Assembly: GCA_015680685.1 (NCBI GenBank)
Contig: MNCI01003306.1
Span: forward strand, 610,070-674,069
Reading direction: 5' to 3'
From: Gnetum montanum
Taxonomy: Eukaryota > Streptophyta > Gnetopsida > Gnetales > Gnetaceae
DNA: 64,000 nt
Shown here: positions 35,954-47,813 of the stretch, piece by piece
Position numbering within the stretch: the stretch's first letter is position 1
Layout: the number at the start of each line of letters is the position of its first letter
Notes under the pieces: model-generated
What the model saw: only the letters and a program-made list of their open reading frames with translations
What the model was told of the DNA's origin: nothing
Databases searched by the model: none
Program-made: the position numbers and the translations under genes

Positions 35954-36712
35954 CAAGAACCCCACATTCCAACCCATATCATTCTAATTATTCTTTTAAA
36001 CAAGCTTGTTTTATCATTCCAACCAATTCATTGCTGGATCATTCTTTTTTGAAGGCGGCTACTAATGGTCAATTTCCATTATTTAATTCTTTTCAGTATT
36101 CAATCAAATATGTACCATTTGTTTGATGTTTTATGGAGTATAACCTTATATATAATGCTTCCTGGGTTAAATAATCAAAAAGACAAAAGTCTTGGACAAG
36201 GTATCTATGCTTAGAGATGCTTAATTGAATAGAAAAGGAGGAAGGCACTACACTATTTTGTTAAACCTAGTTACATGGAGCTCGTTGGCCAATCTTACAT
36301 GCATTCCTAAATTTAGTGAAGCAAAAAATAAGTTAGTTAAACATTATATGGTGTAGTGAAGGCATTAATGTCAACATCTAAGAACTCCAATCATATCTAT
36401 GTTTTGCAAATTTTTAAAAGATTTTGAATATGTATAAAAAAATCTAATTTTAAATTTAGCATTAATTAGTTTTTGATGCTAACATTAAAACCTAGTACCA
36501 ACACCCCAAGCATATAAATTTGGAGGCATTTACTTAAACAATAAAGGTAAAAAAGACTTACCATATTTAGTGAATGCTTATTTAGCAAAAAATTATTAAT
36601 TATCATCTTAGTTATATGGTTACTATACGAAATGCATTGTACTATATAGCCAACATGATACTTTACTGGAATCTAATAATGCCTTAAGTGTAACTTAAAG
36701 TTTAACAAGATA

Positions 36713-36805
36713 ATGGGCTAACCACTTGAACCACCTATTAGTAAAATTGAACCTAGAACTTTGAGTTACCAAATCAAGAATTTACCAAGTCAAACCTTGA
36801 CTTCT
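36713..36805 (-). repeat. SINE-like fragment
   Basis: On the minus strand ttggtaaattcttgattt, then gttctaggttcaatttta. This matches the head of the copy at 31981, with a B-box-like aggttcaattt. Confidence 0.5.
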
Positions 36806-37764
36806 TTTCTTTCCATATAGATATATACATATACACTATTTTACATCTTATAATTCTTTATCCTCTTGAATTGAAGGCATTTCTTCAGATCTCATAACAA
36901 GAAATTTCTTAGGGGAGAAGTTGCCCTACACCAAGAGCTTTCTCAGATTTATCCACCAATACAATATCATTTCCAAAGTGCATACCTCAAGGTATATCAT
37001 CTTGTATTTCTTTTGTTTACTCATCCATAACAATTGCAAACATACCATTGCATGAAAATTAATAGTTTATGCATATATGATGCTCATTCTACTTGTGACT
37101 TCATCTCTATATCTTAAATACTACAAACATACCCAATGAAGATATCTTTCCTCTTAAGGCCCAACAAATAATCTCCTCATGGCAAGCTAATTTTGAAACC
37201 ATTAGTGTTTGAGTAACCAAAACAAACAAAACAAAAAATGAAAAGTATGTTATAAAGAAATATTTAAAAAGAAAAACCTAGCTAAAGATAAAAATCTAAC
37301 TAAAAATTAAAAATAAAGAACAAAGGAAATGAAGTTGAATAACACATGGATTTCTTCACTTAGAAATGGAACAACAAAATGGAATTAAAGAAAATTGATT
37401 TCTTTCAATTATCATCGATTTTGTTCATGAAATTTTAAGTTATTCTTCCAATAAAAAGAACTTGAAAAGTCATAAATTTACATGTTATTGAATCATCCAT
37501 AGGTTGCATATTATTTTTTCTATAAGATGTTTCAAATCATACTAGATTCATTGCTAAACCCATTTTGTTGGAAAAGGCTAAAATGATGATGATGATGATG
37601 ATAGAATTTTATAAAAATTGTACTTAAGAGAATTCTAATTGTACTTTTTTGCCTCTTCTATTAACCCTAAAAGTGCAAATTTATAAGCTAACGAGCCAAT
37701 ATATGCCAAGTGTTGAAAGTGGAAGACTAGGAGGTGGCGTGGGTTGGAAGTGTTGAAACTCAAT

Positions 37765-37915
37765 TTAACTCCAAGTACACCCTAAGATATATAGTGAACA
37801 TAATACTTTAAAAGAATTATAGAGGAATATATGATGCTTGAAGTTTGACTTGAACTAGCAACCTCTTGCTTGCAAATCTTTGTTAACAAATAAACTAACC
37901 ACATGAGCTACTTTT
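37765..37915 (-). repeat. SINE-like repeat with clear tRNA-type boxes
   Basis: On the minus strand gtagctcatgtggttagt is an A-box-like segment and aggttgctagttcaagtc a B-box-like segment. The tail contains ttcctctataattctttt and cttagggtgtacttggagtt, shared with 4790-4935 and 31918-31978. It is too diverged for a working tRNA. Confidence 0.6.
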
Positions 37916-38449
37916 CATTAACTCAAGATCCATTTCTCATAAATCATTTGCTCTATCATTAGAGGATTATTAGAAGCACGCAAAATTTTCAATTTATGTA
38001 TATTTAAACTTGTGAATAGGTTAATTTCACCAAGCTAAATATTTGACAAGTAAATAAGCCTACATGACCTCGAAAAACATATTACACCATTTATTCTTAA
38101 TAAAACCATATTAATTTGGCTTATATATAAGGAAAGTATCAAGTTTGAACCTCTAGGATGTATGCATTTAGGTTAAGAAATTTTGATATTTTTAGCCCTT
38201 GGTCTAATCACTTCCTCAACAATGTTAACTACAAATTGGTGAGATCTCTTATTCATAAATACATTTCCAAGGTAAACATGACCCCATAACAATATCACCC
38301 ACATATTTACATTAAATTAAAAAATGTAGTAAGCTATGCTCCATTATAAACAATGATAAATTGCTTTAAAATTTAACATATATCCTTTGAATTAATGTAG
38401 AGAGTTGAAATGTAAAATGAAAAGTTGATGTAATAACAATGACATTTGA

Positions 38450-38530
38450 GCAATAGTCGTAGCTTAGTTGGTTATGCTTACATAAATAGCACCCCAAAAT
38501 TTTAGGTTCAAATAATATTAAATATCTAAA
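38450..38530 (+). repeat. SINE-like head fragment
   Basis: tcgtagcttagttggtt (A-box-like) and ttttaggttcaaata (B-box-like) are spaced as in a tRNA. A second fragment with aaggttcaactctagtgcac follows near 38583. Confidence 0.5.
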
Positions 38531-38904
38531 ATAACCAAATGTAAATAGACTTTAGCATGTAAGATGTTAACTTAGCAATAAGGTTCAACTCTAGTGCACA
38601 ATGTTGAGTTATGGATAAAAAAAATTCATGAAAGAAATTTAGAAACTAGGGTAATTCAATAGTTCCAATAGAGGCCTTAGAATGGACAACATTGAGTCAT
38701 GGATAAAAAAATTATAAAAGGGCATTTAAAATTACAGTAGTGTAATAGATCCAATAAGGTCTCGATAGAGGTGCAATATGATAGATCCAAGAGGATCTTA
38801 GTGGACATAAGTAAAAATCATTATTTAGCTCTATTATCTATAAAAAGGATTGGTTTAGTATTATGGCCTTTAAAGATTTATCTTAATTTAATTTATATTT
38901 CAAC

Positions 38905-39788
38905 TGATAAATCATGATTCATCTGGCTACAATATTAGACCCACGATATTAGGTACGTGATATCGTAGCCCAACAATGATATCGAATACGCGATATCGCA
39001 ACTCCTGCATGAGCCTATAAATACACATGTAGGCGCACGAGAGGGGAAAGTCTTAAAATTCTTTTAAGTTTTAGAAATAGTTAGTTTTAGAAGTTAGTTC
39101 ATTTCCTTTTATCTCTCAACCCTCTCTCCCAGTGCATGCCCGCAGTGTGGTGATTGTAATTGTATGGCATCATTTATTCGAGTGTGACGTACTTGGACAC
39201 ATATATGACTGGAAATAAAGATCGAGATTACTTCATCATTGCAGCATTCACTTAGTTTAAATTACTTAATTAATTATTATTTTCGTAGTTAATATCTCTT
39301 TACCCTAAACTCCTTAAATGCGGAATGAGTACAACTTAATCACGAGCATTTAAGTGTGACTACTTAGTAACCCAATAGCGTACCTAGGATCTACACTTGG
39401 TAATCCCAGTAGTAGTCATGCATGAGGTCCAAGATGTGTACAAATGATTAAGGAACGGATGCTCATCACACTTAGGCTAGCTTAGACTCTCTTCCCCTAT
39501 CTCCTCTTAGTATAGCTCTCTCTCTCCCTTTTCCCTCCTAGCTTAATTAAAAATTATTTTCCATTGCTTCCAAGAGTAGCACTAGGTTAGAAACCACATC
39601 ATACACCTCACTCTGGACTAAACCATATGTGACAAAGCAAATACTAGTCTAGGTGGGAAGACAGCGAACTGCGATCAATGAGTAACTATCTAGATACCAC
39701 AACTAGCCTGTCTGCAGAGTTCGACCGGATCATGTGTGAAACGCTCGTGTTCGTATGGTTGAGTGTAGGGGTACCTTGCCACTCATCA
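38905..39788 (+). repeat. Element B, 5' LTR
   Basis: TGATAAATCATG ... ACTCATCA. GATATC/GATATT motifs with GTACGTGATATCG and ATACGCGATATCG lie at 38948-39000; TATAAATA at 39016-39023. Confidence 0.92.
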
Positions 39789-39789
39789 T

Positions 39790-39807
39790 TGGCACTGTTT
39801 CCGGGGA
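39790..39807 (+). other. Element B primer binding site (tRNA-Asp)
   Basis: TGGCACTGTTTCCGGGGA is one base inside the LTR, with three mismatches to the element C site. Confidence 0.82.
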
Positions 39808-39920
39808 CAGTGCTAGTTATTTAGATTAGTTACATCATACAAGATCGCTATAACAAAGTATTCACTATACATCTTTTAGGAAGAAATCATTGCAATTAAA
39901 TCACACACAAATTTACAACC

Positions 39921-41916
39921 ATGTCTCTCTCACAAGACTATGATAACGCAACAACTAGTAAGGTAATTCATTGGAGAACCAATGAATTATATAATGATGA
40001 AGATGAAGTTTGGAGTACCTAGTCTAATGTAGGGGTTTCCTATAAACATAAACGAAGACAACATCGTCACAACTCACGAATGCATAACATACGTAGTGAC
40101 GATGAACCCCTACTGGCCACTACAAGCCTAACGGAAATACAAGAGGTTGTTCGAATATCCCGCAGGCATCGCAAGGAAAGCCATCTACCCAGGCTTAACT
40201 TAAACAACTTTCCCAAATTCTGAGTAGGCTATGAATTAGACCCACAACAACATCTACGAGCCTTCTACGATGCCTATGCATGGAACAACATTGATAATGG
40301 ATGGCAAAAACTTAAGCTCCTTCCTCTGACACTTGTTGGCCACGCAAAAGTATGGTATAGGTCCTTAAAACCAAAATCAATCCAATGTTGGCCAACAATG
40401 GTAGAACTCTTCAATGAAAAATATCAACATATGCAAGAGTGTCAGCCTTGAGGAAACAAATCCAAAAGTGGAAACAAGCACAACATGAACCCTTAGACAT
40501 GGCCTTAGAAAGATATTATGCATTGTTAAACAACTGCCCAAGCCATGAGTTCTCCGAGGAAAGGCTAATGTACCATATCATAGATGGGCTTCGTAATGAA
40601 ACAAGGGAGACCCTAGGGATGTATGCCCAAGGTCAACTATACGAGCTATGAACCCATCAATTCCAAGGGCTTATCAAACAGGTTGCAAAAGAAGAAGTAG
40701 AATGGCTAAGTGGGAGAATGTTGAAAAATCTCAACAGGCCCAAAACCTTAATTCAACAAGGGCCCATGATTATGAAGAGGAGAAATCAACTCACCTCAAG
40801 GAGGTGGAACCATCTTTGCCAATACTACAATCATTGGATGAAATTGAGGCAAAGATCAATAAGATGATGGAATGGATGCATAAAAAATGCAGAGAATATG
40901 CCAACATTATTGGAGGTAGAGTTATGACGAACCAAGAAACAGGAAAAAATACCCTTAGACAATTAGAATGAAGGGTTGAAAAAAATAAGAGCTCAATTTC
41001 CAATCATACATATCAATGTAACATTTGCTTGTACGATCACCCCAAGGGCCAATGTCCAATCTTGTCACATTTACAAGAGCATTGGGGAAGGGTGTTACAC
41101 TCAGATTTCGTATAGAGATACTGTGTTCGGTCACAATGGCAAAAATCCCAGTCATGGGGGGGGCCACCCTTGAACTAGTTACACCCTTCATACCATCCGA
41201 ACCTAAGTGCTTATCAAGTTCAACATCCTATTTCTCCAACTGGGTCAACATACTCTATCTCACCATATGATTATTATTCTCCTCAATACTATCAACCCAT
41301 ATCCTCTCCAACATAACCACCACCTTGGACACCTTACACTCCTTCTCAATTTCAAAATTCTCATCCTTCACCTCCTTCTACATCACCACCAAGTGTTCCA
41401 AAAGGGTTTGCACCATAGCATCAACCCACGAATTTTACTTGTGCTTCTACTATCAATAGCAGTGGGAATCCTCCACAACATCAGAGGCATCCCTTCTTTA
41501 GACATGATCGTAGAAAGGGACACCACAGTTCAGAAACCACTGCATCTGCCAACTCAACACAAGTCCAACACTATGGTGCATCTTCCTCTTCGAAACCAAT
41601 GCCTCATGTTGCTTTCTCTGGGCTACCAACCAATACTCCAACAACCATGCAGCCCAATAAATATAGCCATATGGGGAGACATGTTGATCCTTGCATACCA
41701 TCTTACGGTCACAAGTACCATAGTGGGTCAACTCCTTATTAATTAACTACAGTTTATAACTTGCCCCACTATGCCAACTTTAATCTAGTGTGTGAACCCC
41801 ATTGGGGTAAGTATGACCAAGTCCCAATATTTTCAACATGTAAGGATCCCAACCTTCCATTTATTAATTCTAGCCATGCTTAACCATTTAGTTATGAGGG
41901 TTATCCCCCATTCTAA
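39921..41916 (+). pseudogene. Element B gag (degenerate)
   Basis: Starts MSLSQDYDNATTSKV. DDEPLLATTSLTEIQEVVRI precedes the capsid-like region with WYRSLKPKSIQCWPTMVELF and HIIDGLRNETRETLGMYAQG. The zinc knuckle CNICLYDHPKGQC lies at 41017-41055. The rest is rich in Pro, Gln, Asn and Ser and ends in EGYPPF before the stop at 41914-41916. The N-terminal ~230 residues present in elements C and E are absent, as in A. Several stops and shifts (for example near 40018 and 40434) make it inactive. No protease domain follows. Confidence 0.82.
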
Positions 41917-41986
41917 CCATAGCAGAATTAATAAATGTTTTTCNTATCCCCCATTCTAACCATAGCAGAATTAATAAATGTTTTTC
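41902..41986. other. 42-base direct repeat joined by an unknown base (assembly artefact likely)
   Basis: 41902-41943 (tatcccccattctaaccat and onward) is repeated at 41945-41986 with a single N between. Element A has one copy. Two contig ends overlapping unmerged would give this picture. Confidence 0.8.
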
Positions 41987-42468
41987 TCTTCTTTAATTTT
42001 ATAATTTTTTGTTTTCCAATTTTTCATCTTTCAATTTATTATTTTGTCTTTTGTTTTGTCTTTTTATCTTTTTATGAGTAATCTCATCTACGAATAAAAC
42101 ACTCATGTGAACTGATGGTTGAGGTGTTTTTTTATGCTATCAAGTCTCAGGTAACTCATTATGTGAACAGTGAGCCCACAACATCCATCCACCCATTCTA
42201 TTAATAAGAGGTTCTACCCTAGGTACAATGATATTCCTAATCATTAAAACTTAAAGTAATTTTTATGTTATTGTGCCCAAAACAAAGAATGATGGACCAA
42301 GAAAGAATGGATAGGGTGTGACATCAAGGGGACTTGTGGATTCTCTTTGGTGACGTCTGTAGGGGTTATCATGCAACTTGGTCGTACTAAGGTCCTTGTA
42401 GATCTAATGAAAAAAGGGAGTAAGAGTAATCAAAAGGCACTCAACCAGAAAAAAATAATGCTATTCTA

Positions 42469-42524
42469 GGGGGTCCCACTGGAAAGACATGCACCCATGC
42501 CTAAAGGTAGGCGGCTTCTCTAGA
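42469..42524 (+). other. Conserved spacer hairpin motif, element B copy
   Basis: GGGTCCCACTGGAAAGACAT, then gcacccatgcctaaagg and taggcggcttctctag. The hairpin GCCTA-AAGG-TAGGC (42499-42512) is perfect here. Confidence 0.65.
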
Positions 42525-42959
42525 TTAAGCAATACTTCATCAAAAAAGAAGAAGAAGGAGAAGTGCCACAAAGCAAAATCACTCCTCCCTTGTACGAAAC
42601 ACCAAGTGATCGTACGCCTTGTTGTCATGGTGCTCTTATGGTTGTCCATCATTGGATGAAGTAATGCGATGTCACTAATTAGAGGAATGGATTTGGTCCT
42701 GATTTTGGAGCAACAAGAAGCTAACACACTAATCATGCCTTACACTAAGGATTCATTGTGCCTTGGGTCAGCTACCTCATATCCCAATCTCTGCAATCCC
42801 TTCTATGATTTGCCTCACCTCACTATTCGTGTAATTGTGAATTGTGACTCAGGTAGCATGGAATTCATCTCTCATCGTAGTGATATCTACATGTGTGTGT
42901 TTTGTGGAACTTGTGTGGATTACATTTAACCCTTCTAATGCATATGGACATTTTAAGGT

Positions 42960-43020
42960 GTGGTTACAGAAGGGCACTATAGGTTGGAACCTGCTTTGGG
43001 GAGGACCCACTTGCGTAACC
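42960..43020 (+). other. Conserved spacer block, element B copy (possible structured RNA)
   Basis: Outer arms GGTTACAGAAG and CTTGCGTAACC pair except at two central positions. The inner stem AGGTT-GG-AACCT is followed by TGCTTTGGGGAGGACCCACTT. Confidence 0.72.
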
Positions 43021-43329
43021 CTTGTAATTTGCACTTATAACACATCTCCCGCACATCATCTTATACCCTCTAAGTATTACCAACGTTCTTCTTTCCCTTA
43101 TCATCCTTCTGGTTCAAACGTTCCTATGAGCTAACACATGTCCTTTTCCCCCCTACTCTTCATGATTTTCATTGTCAGATTTTACACCATTATATTCTTT
43201 GTGCCTTCAAGACTAGTTTGTCTTACCCTAGATCCCTTTACATTGACCTACACATCCTTAGTTTATACCTTGGAGTTTCAAAAAATTTTGAAAATTTTTT
43301 AAATTTTTTTCAAGTGCCCTATTTCAATA

Positions 43330-43430
43330 GGACGGGATATCAAGTTCCCGATATCAAGTCTAATGCGATATTGGGTCCCTGCTAGTGGGTACGCGATATC
43401 ATGTCCTTAAAATATATATATATGGATCCC
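43330..43430 (+). promoter_or_regulatory. Element B internal promoter-like segment for ORF2
   Basis: Four GATATC/GATATT motifs (gggatatcaag, ccgatatcaag, gcgatattggg, acgcgatatcatg) are followed by an AT-alternating TATA region (43410-43425). The arrangement copies that of the LTR upstream of its TATA box. Confidence 0.6.
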
Positions 43431-43673
43431 TTGCACCCATCAACATCATTTGCAACCATTCACGCAATGGAAGTTTTTCAAATTTTCTTCTTTGACTTGC
43501 GATTGCGCATCTCTTGCTTCAATAACCATAACTCGCTTGCTAGTGCTCTGATTGTCATTCCGTCTGAACCTACTTGAACCTGGAGTGTTCAGCTTAGTCG
43601 TGGGCAAGGGGTACACACCGAATTGTGTATAAATTTTTTGAAACTTTTCATCACCCGAAGGACACTATCAAGG

Positions 43674-43921
43674 GTAATTAGTTATAAAAATAATAAACAT
43701 GTGCCAAAAACAATTTCATCTCCTTATCTATACCAAGAAATTAAATTCTGAAGCCACCTAAGTAAAGCAAACCAAATACTAAAATCTTTTGGGGACATTT
43801 CCATAAAAATTCCTAACTTTAAAATCACATGGAATCAGAACAAACTTATTAAGGCAAGAAGTAAGGTATAACTTAACTTTGGTAAGCAACCTTACTAATG
43901 ATTGGCCTCATGTGATTGCAG
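43674..43921 (+). other. Probable intron ahead of element B ORF2
   Basis: Donor AAGG|GTAATT at 43674 and acceptor GTGATTGCAG ending at 43921, directly before ATG 43922. Same layout as A, D and E. Confidence 0.55.
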
Positions 43922-46719
43922 ATGGCCCCAAACTGTGGACAACAAGAAGGTCCCTCTCAAGGTGCATTTAAGCAACCCAGGAGAGGTAAAGGACAAGTTC
44001 CTACCGAACAACATGCAGAGCAGGAGGAGAAATCATTTAGTATCCATCAAGAAGGCCCTGCCACTATACAATCGGGACAGGTAGAAGGAGGAGCTACTGC
44101 AGTGCCTAAACTAGGACGATGCCTCACGTTGCCCCTAGAATGTGTCTAGGCCATCCATGAAAGGTCCACATCAGCTGTAGTGATCGTGGAATTGAACTTT
44201 GGACCTTTCACATAATTTGCTCCTGAGGCTGTTAGGGACCACCTCAAAGGATCCCCATTATGGCCTATCCTCTCCAAAAGCGGTGCCTAGTACTTAGGAG
44301 AAATGTACCAATTTTGGCACAATAAAGAAGAAGGCACCACAGTTGACATTTGTGGTGTGTCTATAGATGTTTCCATCAAAGCCATTTCGGAAGTGTTAAA
44401 AATTTCAAACACAGGGCCAAAGGTTGCTCATCTGTCTACTAGCTCTGATGCTGATGCACGACAGGTTTGGTTAGAGAGGGCAAACGATAAGGAAGATAAG
44501 GCCTATGGAGAGTTGACGTTGGAAGAGAAGATATACTTTAAAATTGAAACTTATCACATCTTTCCCACAAAAGGATTAAATATAATTTTAACATATGCCC
44601 AAGAGGAAGTGCGATATTGATGGGAAAGGTTAATGCTAACCTACCTCATCTATATTTCATGAAAATCTTAAGGCGGTTTGAAGAACGCAAGATAGGAAAG
44701 TTTGCATTGCCCTTCCCTTGTCTCATCAGGAAGCTATGCAAGTGTGTTGGTATTTAAGGATACACCAATGATGTCCTCAGAAGAGCCTAAAATGCTTCGT
44801 ACACCAAACTACTAAAGCCACCAGCTGTAAGGAAAAGTGCTGGTGAGACGCTGGGGCTAGAACAAGAGCAAGAATAGATGGTGCAGCCCACTGCAACTCA
44901 ACTTGCAGGGCCCAGCCAACTTCCAAGCACGGGACCCTGTCAGCAACAAGAAGTAGGGCCTAGCATGAGTCAATGAGATCAACCACTGCCACCGCTGCAG
45001 GATTATTGACCGTCGATGAGCCATCTCAGGGCCATCATTGAGATAGTCAATTGGGGAAGTCATGATGATGCAAATCTCTCCTACATCATCGACGATGCCA
45101 TACAGCCCACTATCTCTATTGATCACACACAGGGCAAGGTGTCCATTCAGACAGGAGGAGGGCAAAGTTATTAGTCACAACAAATTTTAGGGAACACTGC
45201 ATCTTTTCAGGTGCAATTGGAGACTGGTGAAGGGGCCACAGTGGTGGTCATGCAGCACTAGGATGCAGTGGGAGCTGCAGAGGTGGTCACGGACCACATC
45301 AAGGAATCTTTTAACATCCCTGTTGTGCCACCGGTAGATTTCACTAGAGCATGGGATGCTCAAACTTTGGCCAATCCCTTAATGACTCCTGTGGAGCATG
45401 AGGATGTGCTTGATCAGTTGTTGCAAATAGGACAGGTGATGATGTCCTTATTTGACATCCCATAGGATGTTATAGCAGCACAATCAGATCTCATCTCCAC
45501 CAAAGGAAAGCTGGTCATGACAGAGATAAGGGCCAAACACATAGAAGCGGAAGTGGAAAGACTGTAAGAATGGCTTGTAACCCTGCAAGCTGCACAACGG
45601 GATCCCTCTCAATTCATTCCTGCAAACTAGCTGGACACCTTCAGGACCGAGCAACTCAACAAATTACTGGTGGAAAATAAAAGGGTGGCAAAGGAAAAAG
45701 AAAAGGCTAACTGGGATGTCTCCAAGGCACAAGCTCAAACTTACGCACACACCAAGGCACTGAAGGCCTTACAAGAAAAAAATAAATAGCTTGTTGCCGA
45801 AAATCTTTGGTTGACCTCTGTGGAGAAACAAAAGAATGTTCTTGAAGAAAATTTCCAGCAATTGTGAGAATAGCTGATCAAGGTCAACCAGGACATGAAT
45901 TGTTTGGCTAGACAAAATAAAATCCTCTAAATGGAGAAGGTACGCGCCATCCATCAGAAGACGACCATCGAAATAAACGCGTGGCAGAACAAGGCCAAGC
46001 AACACGAAAAATTAAAAGAGCACTTCCGAGACCAAGTGGGAATGTACAAGCAAATCATCAAGAAGGAGATCCATATGGCCAAGGCCCACATCAGTGCTTT
46101 CAGTGCTCAACACACTAATTGGTGGGCCATATTGGACACATATGCATTTTCCCACCAGGCGGAACTTAAAATTCAGGACCTGCAGATTCAGGATCTCACA
46201 GAGTACATAGAGTTGGCTAATCTGCGATATGCCAATCTAGCCATGTTGATAGTAGGATGCCCGAGGATAGAGATTGAGAGGCAAGTAGCTACCACCTATG
46301 CCAAGCATGAAGAAGAATTTGCAGAACACAAGAAAACATTGCAGAAGCTGGAAGTCGCAAATTCTGAATTAGAGGTGGTTAAAGTAAGTTCCCAAGGACA
46401 AAATGATGTCGCAACGGACTTGGCTCAATGGCTTACAGATTTTCAAGAGTATAGAGACAAAGCCAGAGCCTATGAGGAGGAACGACGGTTGTTTGCGGCC
46501 TGGTACGTCAAAGCAAACAAAATGTTTCTACAACTACCGTGTCCATGGGAGGTGCCAACTCCATCAAACATTGGAGCATCATCGTGGATGGCATAGGATC
46601 CCCAAACTAAAGAGGAAAAGCTCTGGGCACTACTTCAATGTCATCAAATCCCAAAACTTGGAGCACAAGACAAGGGGAAGCAACCGATGGAGGAGCCACC
46701 GCCACTTGGAACCACATGA
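43922..46719 (+). pseudogene. Element B ORF2: plant-transposon-protein-like domain plus coiled coil (degenerate)
   Basis: Starts MAPNCGQQEGPSQG. MYQFWHNKEEGTTVDICGVS and VSIKAISEVLKISNTGPKVA (44303-44620) match the domain in A. A frameshift near 44600 (TYAQEEVRY in place of TYAARGCAV) and stops near 44143 and 44213 break it. The C-terminal open part (45931-46596) is a helical, coiled-coil-like stretch (KEHFRDQVGMYKQIIKKEIH, HTNWWAILDTYAFSHQAEL), followed by the tail EEPPPLGTT and the stop 46717-46719. Its overall length, 2.8 kb, equals that of A. Protein function is unknown. Confidence 0.72.
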
Positions 46720-46904
46720 GTTCCACAAAATTTTGTAATTTTGTGATTTTGCATTTTTATGTGTTGTGTCCCAATTTTGTTCTATTGAGTTCTTCACTGT
46801 GGCATGAATAAATTCCCTATCAGTCAATAATCCCATACCTATCCACTATGTAATTAATGGGGCTTGTTCTCATTTTTGACTCAAGGATAAGTTTTCATTC
46901 AATT

Positions 46905-46913
46905 GTGGGGGTA
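46905..46913 (+). other. Element B polypurine tract
   Basis: GTGGGGGTA immediately before the 3' LTR. Confidence 0.82.
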
Positions 46914-47813
46914 TGATGAATTATGATTCATCTGGCTGTGATATTGGACCCATGATATCAGGTACGTGATATTGAGTATGTGATATCACAGCCCAACAAC
47001 GATATCAGATACACGATATCGCACTCCTGCATGAGCCTATAAATACACATGTAGGCGCATGAGAGGGGAAAGTCTTGGAAGTCTTTTAAGTTTTAGAAAT
47101 AGTTAGTTTTAGAAGTTAGTTCATTTTCTTTTCTCTCTCAACCCTCTCTCCCAATGCATGCCCGCAGTGTGGTGATTGTAATTGTACAGCATCATTTATT
47201 CGAGTGTGACATACTTGGACACACACATGACTAGAAATAAAGATCGATATTACTTAATCATTGCAAGATTCACTTAGTTTAAATTACTTAATTAATTATT
47301 GTTTTCATTGTTAATATCTCTTCACCCTAAACTCCTTAAACGTGGAATGAGTATGACTTAATCACAAGCATTTAAGTGTGACTACTTGGTAACCTAGTAG
47401 CGTACCTAGGATCTATGCTTGGTAATCCTAGTAGTAGTTGTGCATGAGGTCCAAGATGTGTACAGATGATTAAGGAACAGATGCTCATCACACTTAGGCT
47501 AGCTTAGACTTTCTTCCCCTATCTACTCTTAGTATAGCTCTCTCTCTCCCTTTTCCCTCCTAGCTTAATTAAAGACTATTTTCCATTGCTTCTAGGAGTA
47601 GCACTAGGTTAGAAACCACATCATACACCTCACTCTAGACTAAACCATACGTGACAAAGCAAATACTAGTTCAGGTGGGAAGACAGCGAACTGTGATCAA
47701 CGAGTAACTATCTAGATACCACAACTAGCCCGTCTGTGGAGTTCAACCAGATCATGCGTGAAGCACTCGTATTCATATGGTTGAGTGTAGGGGTACCTCA
47801 CCACTCCTCATCA
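46914..47813 (+). repeat. Element B, 3' LTR
   Basis: TGATGAATTATG ... ACTCCTCATCA. It has GATATC-type motifs at 46936-47022, one more unit than the 5' LTR (gtgatattgag), and TATAAATA at 47038-47045. Confidence 0.92.

Larger units (their letters stand above)
35954..38904. other. Intergenic region downstream of the XTH gene
   Basis: AT-rich with no further gene seen. It contains SINE-like copies (36713-36805, 37765-37915, 38450-38530), a GAT microsatellite (about 37582-37601) and, near 38600-38845, diverged short repeats with gatccaagaggatctta. The latter recur beyond element B at 47838-47925. Confidence 0.55.
38905..47813 (+). mobile_element. Element B: non-autonomous Tat/Athila-like retrotransposon
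   Basis: LTRs at 38905-39788 and 46914-47813 enclose the same order as in A: primer binding site, gag, spacer blocks, internal promoter-like segment, intron, ORF2, polypurine tract. No protease, reverse transcriptase or integrase is seen. No target duplication is evident: the left flank ends tcaac and the right flank begins atctg. The 3' LTR end reads ACTCCTCATCA with three extra bases. The 42-base repeat at 41902-41986 around an unknown base is probably an assembly artefact. Confidence 0.9.

Noticed and set aside
37582-37601. GAT microsatellite, and the CAT microsatellite at 47946-47967, as terminal repeats of one element
   Set aside because: They are simple repeats, unequal in context and not next to element borders.
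37765-37915. A minus-strand tRNA gene
   Set aside because: A- and B-box-like segments are present, but the cloverleaf arms do not pair and the sequence continues into a repeated tail, as in a SINE.
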